Source of the DNA: Scortum barcoo
Taxonomy: Eukaryota; Chordata; Actinopteri; Centrarchiformes; Terapontidae
Reading direction: 5' to 3'
DNA length: 64,000 bases
Assembly (NCBI GenBank): GCA_023238725.1
Contig: CM041553.1
Span: 24,046,501-24,110,500 of the forward strand
A program made the position numbers and the translations under genes. The stretch's first letter is position 1. Each line of letters begins with the position of its first letter. The notes under the pieces were generated by a model, which saw only the letters and a program-made list of their open reading frames with translations, was not told where the DNA came from and did not search any database. Positions 27,049 to 37,892 of this stretch are shown here, piece after piece.

Positions 27049-28347
27049 TCACCTCTGAGAGTGAGACTTCCTCCTCCTTGTCTCCACAACTGAGATTCAC
27101 TCCAGCTTTTCCCTTTCATCCAAATCAAACCCCTCATCCTCCCACAAGTTCTTTTCAAACAAAGACCCAGACCAGAGAGAGACAGCCAGCAAAAGCTCCT
27201 CTCCATAAATTGCCATCAATTTATTCTTTGTTCTTACTTATCTGTTAGACTTCCACAACTCCGAGAAAACTTTCATCTCTTTCACAGCGACGTCTCTGTT
27301 CCTTTCCCCTTCCCCACCCTACAATTACGGAGTGATAAACCACACTTACTCATTCCTCTATTTGACCTGAAAGCAAATCAGTTTCTATTCACTTGAGGAC
27401 CAGTTAAAACAGAGAGTGTGTGAGCCTGTGTGTGTGTGATGAAATGGAATAGGACGTGTCAACAGCAGGTTTTTGCTTGTGTGCTGCCACCTCATCTCAC
27501 GCATGATTAGGAGAGCAATAACACGACTGTCTGAGCAGGTTACAAAAATGCGAGCTCCCTCTCTCCGTGTGCGTCAAAGTGTGTGTGTGCGTGCATGCTT
27601 TTATGTGTGTGACAGCCTAGAAAATGTTTATTGAACCACTAACTGTCACATTACAACCAGAGCCTTTCTGTCTGGTCTCCACCTGTGCCGTCTCAGTCTT
27701 TAAGTGTCCTCTTTTTCATGTACCTGCTGCATTACAAATCTCCGGCCTCTCACCCTCTCTGACCTTCACCCAACCTCTCTGATTGCTTCTTTCACTAACA
27801 TATTTACCCTCTTTACCACTTCTATCTCGTGTGGCCTCTCTCAAGTGTCTTTGTCCGCTCTAAAAAAAAAAAGGTTGATTGCAGAGATGTCCACTGGTTG
27901 GATCAGTAAGCAAACATCACACACACACTGGTACGCCCACTTGACAGATGCTAATGGTCTTCCCTCTGCCTGCTTTTTCTTTAAATTGCAGCCCCCTCTC
28001 TCTCTCCCCCTCTCTCTCACCACTCATTTCAGTCTGGCTGCTTTTCATTCTTTCATTCACTTCCTGACTGTGCTCAGCCTGCCACTTCCCCATTGTGCTC
28101 CTGACTGTAAAAGCTATGAGGTACTGTGATGAAAAAGAAAAGGAAATTGAGGGAGCAGAGAGCTTTCACAGTGAGCTCAAGCATCCACATGCAGGTGTGT
28201 GTGTGTGTGTGTAAAGGGAAAGAGGGGAGGGCTTCTCTAAAAATAAGATCTCATCTCAAATTGTGGAGTACAGCGCCCCTCTGTGGTGGTTATTTAGGTA
28301 TTTAGTTTGGATTATAGTGAAAGTAAGGATTATTCTACAATTTAAAG

Positions 28348-28352
28348 GGCGC
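28348..28352. repeat. Target site duplication of LTR element, left copy (GGCGC)
   Basis: GGCGC directly precedes the TGTTAGG start of the left long terminal repeat and reappears directly after the right repeat at 31,606-31,610. A 5-bp duplication is the usual signature of Ty3/Gypsy-type or retroviral-type integrases. Confidence 0.88.
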
Positions 28353-28816
28353 TGTTAGGTTAGGTGCACGGTGAAGTGGAGTTGGACCCAGATGCAGACG
28401 AGGCAGGAGGCAGATAGACGTTTAACTCTTTATTGACGGCAAACACGGGAACACAGGAACACAGGGACGAGGCAGGAACGCAGCAACACGGGTAGCACAG
28501 GGAAGCACAAGTTAGCACTAGAAGCACGAGGAAGCACAAGAAAGCACGAGAAGCACGAGAAGCATGACACAGGTAGGAACAAACGACACGACCCAGAACA
28601 AAGGAGAAGGACTGACTTAAATACACAGGAGGAAAGGGAAGTGGAAACAGGTGAGGAGACTAATGGGGACAGGTGAAACCAATTAGGGGCGGAGCAGGCA
28701 ATCAAAAAAGGAGGGAAACATGAAGGACAGGAAGTGAAGTGCTAAACCAGTGTGGAAAGACGAGACTACAAAATAAAACAGGAAATACACAACAGGTAAC
28801 ATACATACACATAACA
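28353..28816 (-). repeat. LTR, left copy (3' LTR in element orientation)
   Basis: Runs from TGTTAGGTTAGG to CACATAACA. It contains a cluster of short AAGCAC-type words (about 28,485-28,565), an AATAAA on the minus strand near 28,430, and a TATTTAAG-like box on the minus strand near 28,617-28,624. It differs from the other LTR by a handful of substitutions and small indels, including one fewer AAGCACAAG-type unit. Confidence 0.88.
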
Positions 28817-29960
28817 GTACCCCCCCCTCAAGGGATGGCTTCCAGACATCCCCCAGAAAGTCCAACAAGGCTAAGCAGGGAGGATGGAGGGCGTGCGGAG
28901 GAGGGATTCGGGATGGGCGGAGGGGGTCTGGAGGAGGGATTGGGCCCTCGGCCAAGGTGGACGGCGAAGGCGTGGATGCGCATGGCGAAGCCAGGAGCCC
29001 TCTGGTGGCGGTCAACGAGGCAGAGGCGAAGATGAAGGCTGGAACCCTCGGGAGGCCGGCCGACGGCGGAAGCAGAACCCTTTGGGAGGCCGACGGCGCG
29101 AAGGCGGCGAGAACCCTCTGGTGGCCGACGGCGGCTAAGGTGAAGACCCTGGTCTGGCTGTCGGCGGATGCAGAACCCTTCGGGAGGCCGGACGGCGGCA
29201 GGCGAAGACTGGGACCCTCCGGGTGGCTGACGGGCGGTGCGAAGACCTCGGCAGTGAACCCGGGCGGCCGACGGCGGAGGCAGAACCGCTTCGGGAGGCC
29301 GACTGCGGTGAAGGCGAAGCCCGGAACCTCTCAGCGGTGGCCGGGCGTGAAACTGGCTGGTGGCGGCGAAGACGGCCTCTACGGCGAAGGCGGACCCTCG
29401 CCTCTGGCGGCGGCGGCGAAGACCCTCTAGCGGCGGCCGACGGCGGCGAAGCGGAACCGGCGGCGGCGTGACGGACCGAAGCGGTCGACGACGGCGTGGC
29501 GTAAGACGGAGACCTCTTAGCGGCCGGGACGGCGGCAAGCGGAACCTTGGAGGAATAAGGCGGGACGGCGGTGGTGAAGGCGAAGACGAAGGTCGGAACC
29601 TTCCGCCGGCCAACGGCGGAGGGGGGAACCCTTTGGGAGGCCGACGGCGGAGACAGAACCCTTCGGGAGGCCGACGGCGGTGAAGGCGAAGACGGCATTT
29701 AAAGACCCTCCGGAAGCCGACGGCAGAGGCAAAGGCGTGAGACCCTCCAGAGGCCAGACGGCGGTGGCGAAGAAAACGGGGGCGGAGCCCAGGGAGACCG
29801 GACGGCGGAGGCAAAGGCATAGACCCTCCGGAGGCCGGACGGCGGAGGCTGAACCCTTCGCCAGGCGGCGGCGACAGCGAACCTCCTCTGCCGGCCGGCA
29901 ACGGCGAATCAGTTCAGGAGAGGTGTCGGCGGGGAAGGCCGGACGGAAAGGGCTCCGTCT
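28817..29960 (-). repeat. GC-rich interior zone 1: CCGACGGCGG minisatellite
   Basis: A degenerate tandem array whose units carry ACCCTYCGGGAGGCCGACGG and GCGGAGGCRRA, spaced roughly 30-50 bases. Because stop codons are depleted, long arginine-, proline- and glycine-rich open frames appear in several frames on both strands (for example 28,828-29,901 minus, 357 codons). Overlapping long frames in such sequence are expected from composition alone and I do not regard any one as proven coding. Confidence 0.8.
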
Positions 29961-30290
29961 CGGGGCCTGGGGCACTGGGAGGCCCGAGAGGGGCTCAGTC
30001 TCGAGGGCACTGGGGACGCTCACTGGGATGCTCGAGCTCAGTCTCTGGGGCACTGGGACACTCACTGGAGGGGGCACTGGGACGCACTGGGAGCTCGAGC
30101 ACTGGGGCACGCTCACAGGGGAGGGCACTCGAGGCACTGGGGACGCCCTTTCGAGCTCAGTCTCGAGGGCACTGGGAGGGGCACTGGGACGCTCAGAGCT
30201 CAGTCTCTGGGGCACTGGGAGCACTGGGGCACTGGGAGGCTCGAGCTCAGCCTGGGGCACTCAGCTGGGGACTCAAGCGGCGGCGGCTGG
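29961..30290 (-). repeat. GC-rich interior zone 2: GGCACTGGGA array
   Basis: Short, irregular repeats built on GGGGCACTGGGA, GCTCAGTCTC and CTCGAG follow zone 1. On the minus strand they read as Val-Pro-Gln and Ser-Ala-Leu-Glu rich sequence. The repeat word differs completely from zones 1 and 3. Confidence 0.8.
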
Positions 30291-30865
30291 ACTGCCGGGC
30301 TGCACCTAGCGGCTGCGGACTGGCGGCTGGAGGCCCAGAAGCTGGGCCGCAGGCTGAAGGCTAGGATGGGCGGCAGGCCGGACTGCAGACTGCGGACTTG
30401 ACGGCTGGGCTGCCGGTGGCGGTCCAGACTCAGAAGCTGGGCTGCAGGCTGAGGCTGAAGGCTCGGAGGCTGAAGGCTCGGAGGCTGAAGGCTCTGGAGC
30501 TGAAGGACTCGGGAGCCTGAAAAGGCTGAGGCCAGGCTGAAGGCTCGGGAGCGGGGCCGCAGGTTGAAGGCTCGGGAGGCTGGGCCGCAGGTTGAAGGCT
30601 CGAGGGAGGCTGAATCGGAGTTGAGGCTCGGGAGCTGAAGACTCGGGAAGCTGGAGCTGGGCAGGCAGGCTGGAAACCCGCTGGCTTGGAGGCAGGCTGG
30701 AAACCCGCTGGCTTGGAGGCAGGCTGGAAACCCCGCTGGCTTGGAGGCAGGCTGGGGTGCAGGCTGTAGGCTAGCAGGCCAAGGCTGCGGCTGTGGCTGG
30801 AGCTGACGCTGCGGCTTAGCAGGCTGGAGGTGAGGCTTTGGCTTGGGGGTTGCCGGCTCTAGAGA
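30291..30865 (-). repeat. GC-rich interior zone 3: GGCTGAAGGCTCGG array
   Basis: Tandem words GAGGCTGAAGGCTCGG and, near 30,660-30,760, three copies of a 37-38-base unit AGGCAGGCTGGAAACCCGCT plus GGCTTGG. On the minus strand one frame (30,883-30,200, 227 codons) is rich in Pro, Gln, Ser and Leu with PSLQP repeats. Whether it is translated is unknown. Confidence 0.8.
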
Positions 30866-31109
30866 CTGTGGCAAATGAAACAACTGGAGCTTGGCTGGTA
30901 GAGTGTCCAGAGCAGTCAGCAGTTCCTCGAAACAAGCCCGGCACTCTTCTCAATAGCCATGAGTCGCGAGCCAAGTGATCAATGACCACCTCCAAACCTA
31001 TCCGCCGGTCCACGTGGTCCAGACCCGGGTACATGAGGACAAAGTTCTTGATCACCTGAAATGATCTCTCCCCATGTTCCCGGGCTCCTACGGTGTCCGC
31101 TGGGTCCAT
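30816..31109 (-). CDS. Short leader ORF of the LTR element, gag-position, 97 aa
   Basis: On the minus strand an ATG 17 bases inside the 5' LTR opens a 97-codon frame beginning MDPADTVGA, with normal amino-acid composition for about 70 residues before running into the repetitive zone. Its position immediately after the primer-binding region is where gag starts in Ty3/Gypsy-type elements. No zinc knuckle or capsid motif is visible, so it may be the remnant of a gag N-terminus whose remainder was replaced by tandem repeats. The frame ends inside zone 3, and continuation would need frame changes. Confidence 0.4.
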   Translation of the reverse strand: MDPADTVGAREHGERSFQVIKNFVLMYPGLDHVDRRIGLEVVIDHLARDSWLLRRVPGLFRGTADCSGHSTSQAPVVSFATVSRAGNPQAKASPPAC

Positions 31110-31126
31110 GTCTGGTCGTGTCGTTC

Positions 31127-31605
31127 TGTTAGGTTAGGTGCACGGTGAAGTGGAGTTGGACCCAGATGCAGACGAGGCAGGAGGCAGATAGACGTTTGAA
31201 CTCTTTATTGACGGCAAACACGGGAACACAGGAACACAGGGACGAGGCAGGAACGCAGCAACACGGGTAGCACAGGGAAGCACAAGTTAGCACTAGAAGC
31301 ACGAGGAAGCACAAGAAAGCACGAGAAGCACGAGAAAGCACAAGAAGCACGACATAACACAGGTAGGAACAAACGACACGACCCAGAACAAAAGGAGAAG
31401 GACTGACTTAAATACACAGGAGGAAAGGGAAGTGGAAACAGGTGAGGAGACTAATGGGGACAGGTGAAACCAATAGGGGCGGAGCAGGCAATCAAAAAAA
31501 GGAGGGAAACATGAAGGACAGGAAGTAAAGTGCTAAACCAGTGAGGAAAGACGAGACTACAAAATAAAACAGGAAATACACAACAGGTAACATACACACA
31601 TAACA
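31127..31605 (-). repeat. LTR, right copy (5' LTR in element orientation)
   Basis: Nearly identical to the left LTR but 15 bases longer, mostly from an extra AAGCACAAG-type unit near 31,330-31,360 and single-base indels. It begins TGTTAGGTTAGG and ends CACACATAACA next to GGCGC. The near-identity of the two LTRs implies a recent insertion. Confidence 0.88.
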
Positions 31606-31610
31606 GGCGC
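31606..31610. repeat. Target site duplication of LTR element, right copy (GGCGC)
   Basis: Matches 28,348-28,352 exactly and abuts the TAACA end of the right LTR. Confidence 0.88.
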
Positions 31611-33820
31611 TTTCTGAAGTTTGGGGGCTTTTTTACCTTCAGTACCTTCCAGACAGATGTAAAATTGAACAGGCTACAGAAATCTGTGCTTCTGGCACTG
31701 GTTGGTTGTGTTACAGCACATCAAACCGGACAGCAAAGCTATACAGGCTTTATAATGGTGGGTGTCAGAGGTATTTTAAATCTGTACTCAGGTGAATGGC
31801 ACAACAGAACAAGTAAATGTTTCTCACATTAGACTCCATTACCACACACCTCACACTCCTGGAGAGAAACTGTATTATCGTAATTAAAAAAGACTGTAAT
31901 GTACCAGCATGAGGATTTGAGTTAATCCCAAAATAACTAAAATAATAAAAACAGTACAGTTTTTGGAATAAGACATACTTTCAGTAGTTTGTACACGCCA
32001 CAAGCTTGAATAAAAATTCAAACCGGCAATGCCATGAACAAATACTCCTTTTTCGTATAAAAATATAGCGACTGTTGTGTTGTTGCATGTTCATCCCTCA
32101 AAATCTCGAGTCTTTTTGAAACCTCTCATCCTGCTCAGGGATGAAAGCAGAAGCAAGATAATTAAGCATTTCTCATTGTGTTGTTTCACCTGGACCGAGC
32201 GCACGAGGCTTTGCTGACGTTCTCTCGCTGATGTTTCATTATCGCTTTGTCAGAAGCCGGCCTGCCTGGTTTTGAAGAGAGCCCTCTCTGCACCCTCACA
32301 ACCTGCCTGAACATGAAGTCATTTAAACTAAGCAAGCCATCATCGTGACATTTACTCCCGATTGAAATATTAACCAAACACAGGCTCTGTGCAGCTTCAC
32401 ACACCTGCTCAGTAAAGCTAAATTATAAAACTTAATAATAATTAGTTTCGTGGAATATGATCTCTTTCTTAGGCTGAGACAGGTTGACAGACTTTCAGCA
32501 GCCCCAAAAGCCCCAGATTCATTTTGTATCAATTGATTTGTAGTAATTTGGACCACACTTTGATTAAAATAATGTCTGATAAGTCACCAGCTACTGCCAA
32601 ATGAGGCAGCACAACAGTGATTAAACTTACGGTCCACTGAGTCTGCCGCATTTGCAGTGTTTTGGCGTCGGTGGCGAGTTTCCTTTCTTTTAACAAGAAT
32701 TTCAACAAAACAGACTTGCTCCTCAACTCACATCTATGTGAAGCAGTGTACTGTTTTTTTCTGGTCTGTGGTCACATTGTGAGGACACAGTTAGTATGGC
32801 CGAAGAAACTAACAAAGAAAAGACTGCTGACGACAGACGATGAAACGTGAAACTGAAACTGAGGTGAGGTCCAAAAACACACCTGAAATAAAAAGACAAA
32901 AAAAGGAAATTCTTTGACTGACACTAGGCCAGAATATATATTTTAAGATCTTTAGCATTTCATTTGACATTGTGGTGAAATGGTAGTCTGGTTCAAAATA
33001 ACTAAACCAAACAGTTTTATTGTTGGGATTATCAGTGCTCCATCCCCTGAACCAGGCAGGAAGCAGCAAAACTACCATGAAAATAGCAAAAATGTTTGGA
33101 TAAGATTGACTCAGGTTAACAGCCTGTCATGAGTAAACTTACAGAAATTATACATCTTCAGTTGGCATATCTGTTTCGCTGACTTAGAGAATAACAACTG
33201 CTCCTTGCAGCCACTTCCACAACTTTACTGAAGACTGAAAGTGACACTGGTGGATCAGACATGTCACTCTTTACTGACTGGGTTAGAATAAATAGGAGAA
33301 TAAAGAAGAGAAACAAAATGGGAATCCAGTTTGATTACCAGATGACAGACGTGGTACCTATTCCTAAATATGTATTTGTGTTTAATAAAATGAACACGCT
33401 GCAAACGTGGAGCCAATTAATTTTCCAGCGCAGCAGGACTGGTTGGATGTGGCACTCCGGGCAAAATATAATGATGCTGTCATGTGTAGTCTGGTTTGTA
33501 CACCAAATTTGACTGACACTTGTGACAGGTGAGCGACTACACACACACTGCACACAGTTCATTTTTACCCTGAGGCCACAGTGGGTAAATCTGGCTGTGA
33601 GTTAGGTTAGATACGCATCGTATTACCTAACATATTACAGGATCTACACACATATGAGTACTACTTATGCAAGAATGACATTAACTAACCAAACCTATCA
33701 TCAAGGTTTGGTCACATGATGCCACATCAGTTTGCATCCAGCAGGGGACCTTTGTTGCATGTCATTTCTCATCTCTTTCTCTCCTTTAAGTTCCTCTCAT
33801 TGCTCCAATATTGCGGTCCA
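31611..33820. other. Intergenic, no gene seen
   Basis: No exon recognised on either strand. The block 32,170-32,400 is repeat-free, of even composition and higher GC than its surroundings, which makes it a candidate conserved non-coding element; no motif supports a specific role. Confidence 0.5.
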
Positions 33821-33821
33821 T

Positions 33822-34290
33822 TAAAGAATAGGTTCACATTTATTGAATTTTGTCTTAAAACAATCATCACATACACACCTTAGTATATATTAGGACTTTG
33901 AAATCATTTTTTAGTTGCTGTAATCATTCTTGCTGTCCAGACTGTCTGCAGAAGGATCCCTTCCTGAAGCACTTTCAGTGTGAAGGATGTGGGACAAAAT
34001 CGCTGTAAAAATGACTTATAAAGTTCAGCTGAAGTTAATATGAGACTTCAGCAGCCGAGTTAGTCAAAGAAAATGGGTATCTCTCAAAGTTCAGTACGAA
34101 ATTCCCTCTTTATGTTTCCGCAGACAGTGTCTCCATGCCGAGTTGCCGCAGACGGATATTAACACAAAGGGCCAATTTTGTGCTAAAAATAATTGTAACT
34201 GTGGAGGATACCCACGACATTTAACTAACTCAGCCTGCTGAAGCCTTGTGTCAACTTCAGCTGAACTTTATAAGTCCTTTTTACACGGCC
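33822..34290. mobile_element. Inverted-repeat (foldback/MITE-like) element
   Basis: The two halves form a long imperfect palindrome. 34,013-34,036 is the exact reverse complement of 34,253-34,276 (24 bases), and flanking blocks such as CTTCAGCAG..GAGTTAGT and GGGTAT pair as well, around a centre near 34,145. The left part (from about 33,825) contains GAATAGGTTCACATTT, which I recall from a common percomorph repeat. There is no coding sequence, and the class (non-autonomous DNA transposon) is inferred from structure. Confidence 0.7.
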
Positions 34291-34585
34291 TGGTCAAGTC
34301 AGTTTTATTTATGTAGCCTAATATCACAAATCACAAATGTGCCTCAAGGGGCTTGAAGTCTGTACAGCACACAACACCCTCTAACCCTCAATTTGGATAA
34401 AGATAAACTCCCCTACCCCTCCAAAAAATGGAAGAAACCTCAGGAAGATCAACAAATAAGGGATGCCTGTTCCTAGATGGACAGACATTATATTTTATTA
34501 TTATTACTATATTTATTATATATAGATTTTATGTGTGCAGAATAGACAACACAGTGAAATTACATTATGAACATTCAGGATGATA
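34291..34585 (+). repeat. Common percomorph interspersed repeat
   Basis: The sequence contains TCAGTTTTATTTATGTAGCC, AATATCACAAATCACAAATG, GCCTCAAGGGGCTTG.A and ATGGAAGAAACCTCAGGAAG in the order I remember from a very abundant percomorph repeat. It directly abuts the palindromic element, suggesting nested or adjacent insertion. The 3' limit is approximate. Confidence 0.65.
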
Positions 34586-37500
34586 AAAATCTGTCCATAG
34601 TTTTTTCTAACAAATACAAGAACGATAGATTGGAGGGCAAACTGTGGATTTTGACTCTTAATATGACAATGAAATCACTAGAAGAGGGGATCTGTTTGAC
34701 TAAAACAATTTCATTGTACAAATGGGAACGTCAGTATTATTTCAAGACAGATTTGAAAAGATGCAAAACTATTCTTTAAAGGGGTAAAACGTGAAAATGG
34801 TCTAAAAAGTTGAACATTTTTCATAATATAACAGATTGTACTGTTCAACAAAGAGTAAAAAAATGACATCCTGCGATTTAGAGTGGATATGCAGAGCCAA
34901 GCAAGAGCGAATGTTTCATCTGTGACTCACTCAGCATGAACAGTTCACTGATGGCCGACGGTGGAAAGAGTGGGAAAACCTTTCAGGGGAGATTTTTCTT
35001 TTTTTTTCACAGAAATGATAAACTCATTCAGGTTTAGCCAAGCTGTTCCACATTTCTGTTCACACGTCTAATGGACCTTAAAACCACATTATGACTAATG
35101 TGACTTCTTCAAGCTGGAGAAAGTTGACTGAATGCGTTTGCAGTTTTCCAGCAACACGTCGCAAAGTTCCCCGTTATGCTGCAGACAGCGTAATAGCAGT
35201 AAATACAAAATGACACCTTAAAGGTCATTCAAAAATAAAAGCGTCCCATAGATCAATTGTGATTCAAGTGCCCTCTGCTAAAGTTCAGCGCACACACATG
35301 AACACACACACACACACACACACTCCCTCCCACTCTCACTTCCACTCATCAACCACATTTAATTAAATCTGTTTAATTTGCCTTGTCATTTATCACTTAT
35401 GTAAGCATTTGTCACCATGTTGTGCTGTGCTCTGATCTATTTTTCAATGTCACTTGCATCTGCGCTCGTCTTCCTGATGTTTGTTTGTTTGTTCTTCCTT
35501 TTTTTTTTAAGTGGGAGATTATTTTGATCTCTACATCCAAGCACACAAGGTAATAAAACTCCACAAACAAATGCAGCTTCTTATATGCATAAACTATATG
35601 GACTTATGTAAGATAATATAGATTACTGTACACTCTGTATGTTTAAAAGCTTTAAATATGAAGGTTAAAAAATTCATGCATATTTTTAAAATACTGCCAC
35701 GGCATATATAATTCTACACTTTCACACCCCTGGAGAAAACATTAGACATAAAAGCTGAAGTCTTTTTCTGCTTTCTTTCATAAAAGAAAAAAAAACACCT
35801 TTTTGAAATGTCATCTTTGCATTTCAAACCCTCACACCAGCTTTCACTGTGAAGACACTTTCTTGTGAAATACTTTTTTTTTATATTCATCTTACAAAAC
35901 AATCTGTAGATGATAATTGCAGGAACTGTTCTGTCTCTTGGAAACTCGGTGGTGGCTGTCTGACTTCAGAGACACCACCTGAAATCACATCAGGAACCTA
36001 AACTCATAAATGTAGCAGACCCAGTGACAGCAGCGAATCGTGCTCACATGCAGATTTATGTTAATAATTTTAAGATATATTATATTGTGATACCCCAGAA
36101 AGAAAACATCCATTCCTTGTTTACTCCCATACGTCTATGAAAGCTACAGATTTAAATGATTGTGTGTTATTTTGTGCATATGAAATGCATAAGGAAAGTT
36201 TGAGCATTTTTTTCTCTAGATTACCTCTGTGACTAAAAGTTTAAGTTGATCTAACTGCATGAGCTCATGAGCTGCATCTTGAGAGCATCTTGCTTCCTTT
36301 TTTCATGAAGACTTGACGTAGTTATATAAGTATGGCATAAAAGATATATCTATCTAACTATCTATCTATCGTGCACACGTAAAAGCAATTTCTCAGCAAT
36401 TTCTTTTGAACAAACTGCAAGTGCTTTGGCACATTCATGAACATTATTACGTACAACTGTCGGCTGTTTCCTTTATAATCAACTGCAAATGACACGTTAA
36501 GCAAAATGTATGGTACTGGTTCTCCGTTAAATAGCCTTACCCTCCAAAACATCCAGGCATCAGATCATTTCATAGCTCATCACAGACAAGATCCACATTT
36601 TTCGTACATTTTCTAGACATTTCTATTAGACTCTTTTTGTAAATGTGTCCTGAATCGGTGAATCGTTTTCAGGTGAATCTTGGCTTTCACTGATGAAGTG
36701 TGTGAAGCTCTGCATTTCAAGGGAAGATATCTGTTGTGATGTGGGTGAGAATATTTCATCAGGAGGTGTAGAGAGACTGTGCTGTAATTCTCCATACAGC
36801 GCTGTATGTACAGTTCTGCCTAAAGGGGTATTTCCTTAATTACATTTTTTTATATCCTTTGTGCTATGCGGTGCTGCCAAAAAAACCCTGTCTTTTTCTT
36901 GTCTGTGTCACAATAACATGGTCCGTCATCAAATTACAGCACAAATAGTCAAGGTGTAAATATAAATCCTGTCCAATCTCCTGCAATCAATCCACCGCCT
37001 ACAGTAACATGTAATTTTGTACTCTTGAAATTGATATTTGCCATATAAAGTGCAGTCTTGTGGCTTTCCAGTCGCTCTCATCAAAAACCGTAGCCACAGT
37101 TTGCATCAGAAAATAATGAGAGTACACCGATATACTGACAACATAGCTGAGCATTTTGACTTTCTTGTTTCTGAACAATAACATGAGGCTTCATTCTGAT
37201 GGCACTGAAATGTGCATTGACTTAAATATTTTCTTTTTAGAGATAAACTCAGGATTTTGAGAAAGTTTTTGGAGGTACTCAATTGTGTGATGTTGTTTGA
37301 ATAAATTGTTTCAAGAAATGCATGTATTGTTTTGCAAATCTTACAGATGATGACAAAAACTGTAAGTAATTGAGTAAATGTACTTAGTTACTTTCCACCA
37401 CTGGTGTTCAAAAACATTTTCCTCTGTGTTTTGCTGCATGACAATAAACAGTAAATCACAGAAAAAAATAAGAAGAAAAATAAAGAAAAGAAGAAAAATA

Positions 37501-37890
37501 ATGATAATTGTAAAAAAAATAATAATAATAATTAATAAATACTGCAAACATAAATAGAAAATAGAGAAATTGACAATAAAAAAATGACCTTGAAGTGATT
37601 GTCATGGACTAGTCCTAAAATATATAATAAGATTTTAGTTAAAGATGTGGAATGTAAATATAATTATTATTTTAATTCTTAATTTTCAAAAAATAATAAG
37701 ATTTAAAGCTGCTGCAGCAAAAGCAGTGATTCCCCATCCATCAAACCTCTTTATCTCAGCAGCCCACCCGTAATATAATAAATAACCTGATATATTAATT
37801 ACAAAAGATGTCATTTTAAAGCCTTAAATCTCACCTATCTTCATTAAAACTCTTAAATATTTCTCTCTGCAGTCTGCAGCTTCGTCCGGA
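34586..37890. other. Intergenic upstream of PARN, no gene seen
   Basis: No exon recognised. A short CA run sits at about 35,307-35,323 and a CTAT repeat at about 36,349-36,371. 37,440-37,700 is very A/T-rich. A transposon-end-like sequence is noted at 37,361-37,405. Confidence 0.55.
37361..37405. mobile_element. Fragment resembling a DNA transposon end
   Basis: The sequence AATTGAGTAAATGTACTTAG then TTACTTTCCACCACTG matches the general form of a terminus (AGTAAA.GTACTT...CCACTG) that recurs at the ends of non-autonomous DNA elements in fish. Only one end is seen, so it is a fragment or solo remnant. Confidence 0.4.
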
Positions 37891-37892
37891 GG

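Larger units (their letters stand above)
25300..28347. other. Intergenic, no gene seen
   Basis: No exon recognised. It holds a long TATC microsatellite (25,808-25,889), a GA tract (27,018-27,048), pyrimidine-rich sequence around 27,960-28,020 and a GT run at about 28,195-28,212. A 141-residue open frame at 27,704-28,129 (+) is Ser/Leu/Thr-rich, spans a poly-A run and pyrimidine tract, and has no family resemblance. Confidence 0.5.
28353..31605 (-). mobile_element. Non-autonomous LTR retroelement, structurally complete
   Basis: Two direct repeats (28,353-28,816 and 31,127-31,605) begin TGTTA and end TAACA, flanked by a GGCGC target duplication. The transcribed strand is minus. In that direction each LTR has a TATTTAAG box-like motif and an AATAAA signal, and a G-rich polypurine tract sits just inside the downstream LTR at about 28,817-28,833. 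A candidate primer-binding stretch follows the upstream LTR at 31,126-31,110. The 2.3-kb interior has no recognisable protease, reverse transcriptase, RNase H or integrase, so the element would depend on proteins from a relative. The LTR style and 5-bp duplication suggest a Ty3/Gypsy-related parent; that is inference. The interior is extremely GC- and CpG-rich, unlike everything around it. Confidence 0.88.

Noticed and set aside
27704..28129. 141-codon plus-strand open frame
   Set aside because: Ser/Leu/Thr-rich, passes through a poly-A run and a pyrimidine tract, and has no family resemblance or splice context.
28828..29901. 357-codon Arg/Pro-rich open frame on the minus strand and several overlapping long frames on both strands
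   Set aside because: Stop codons are rare in this CpG-rich tandem array, so long frames arise in many phases at once. No domain is visible and no single frame is favoured, so it was kept as a repeat zone, not a gene.
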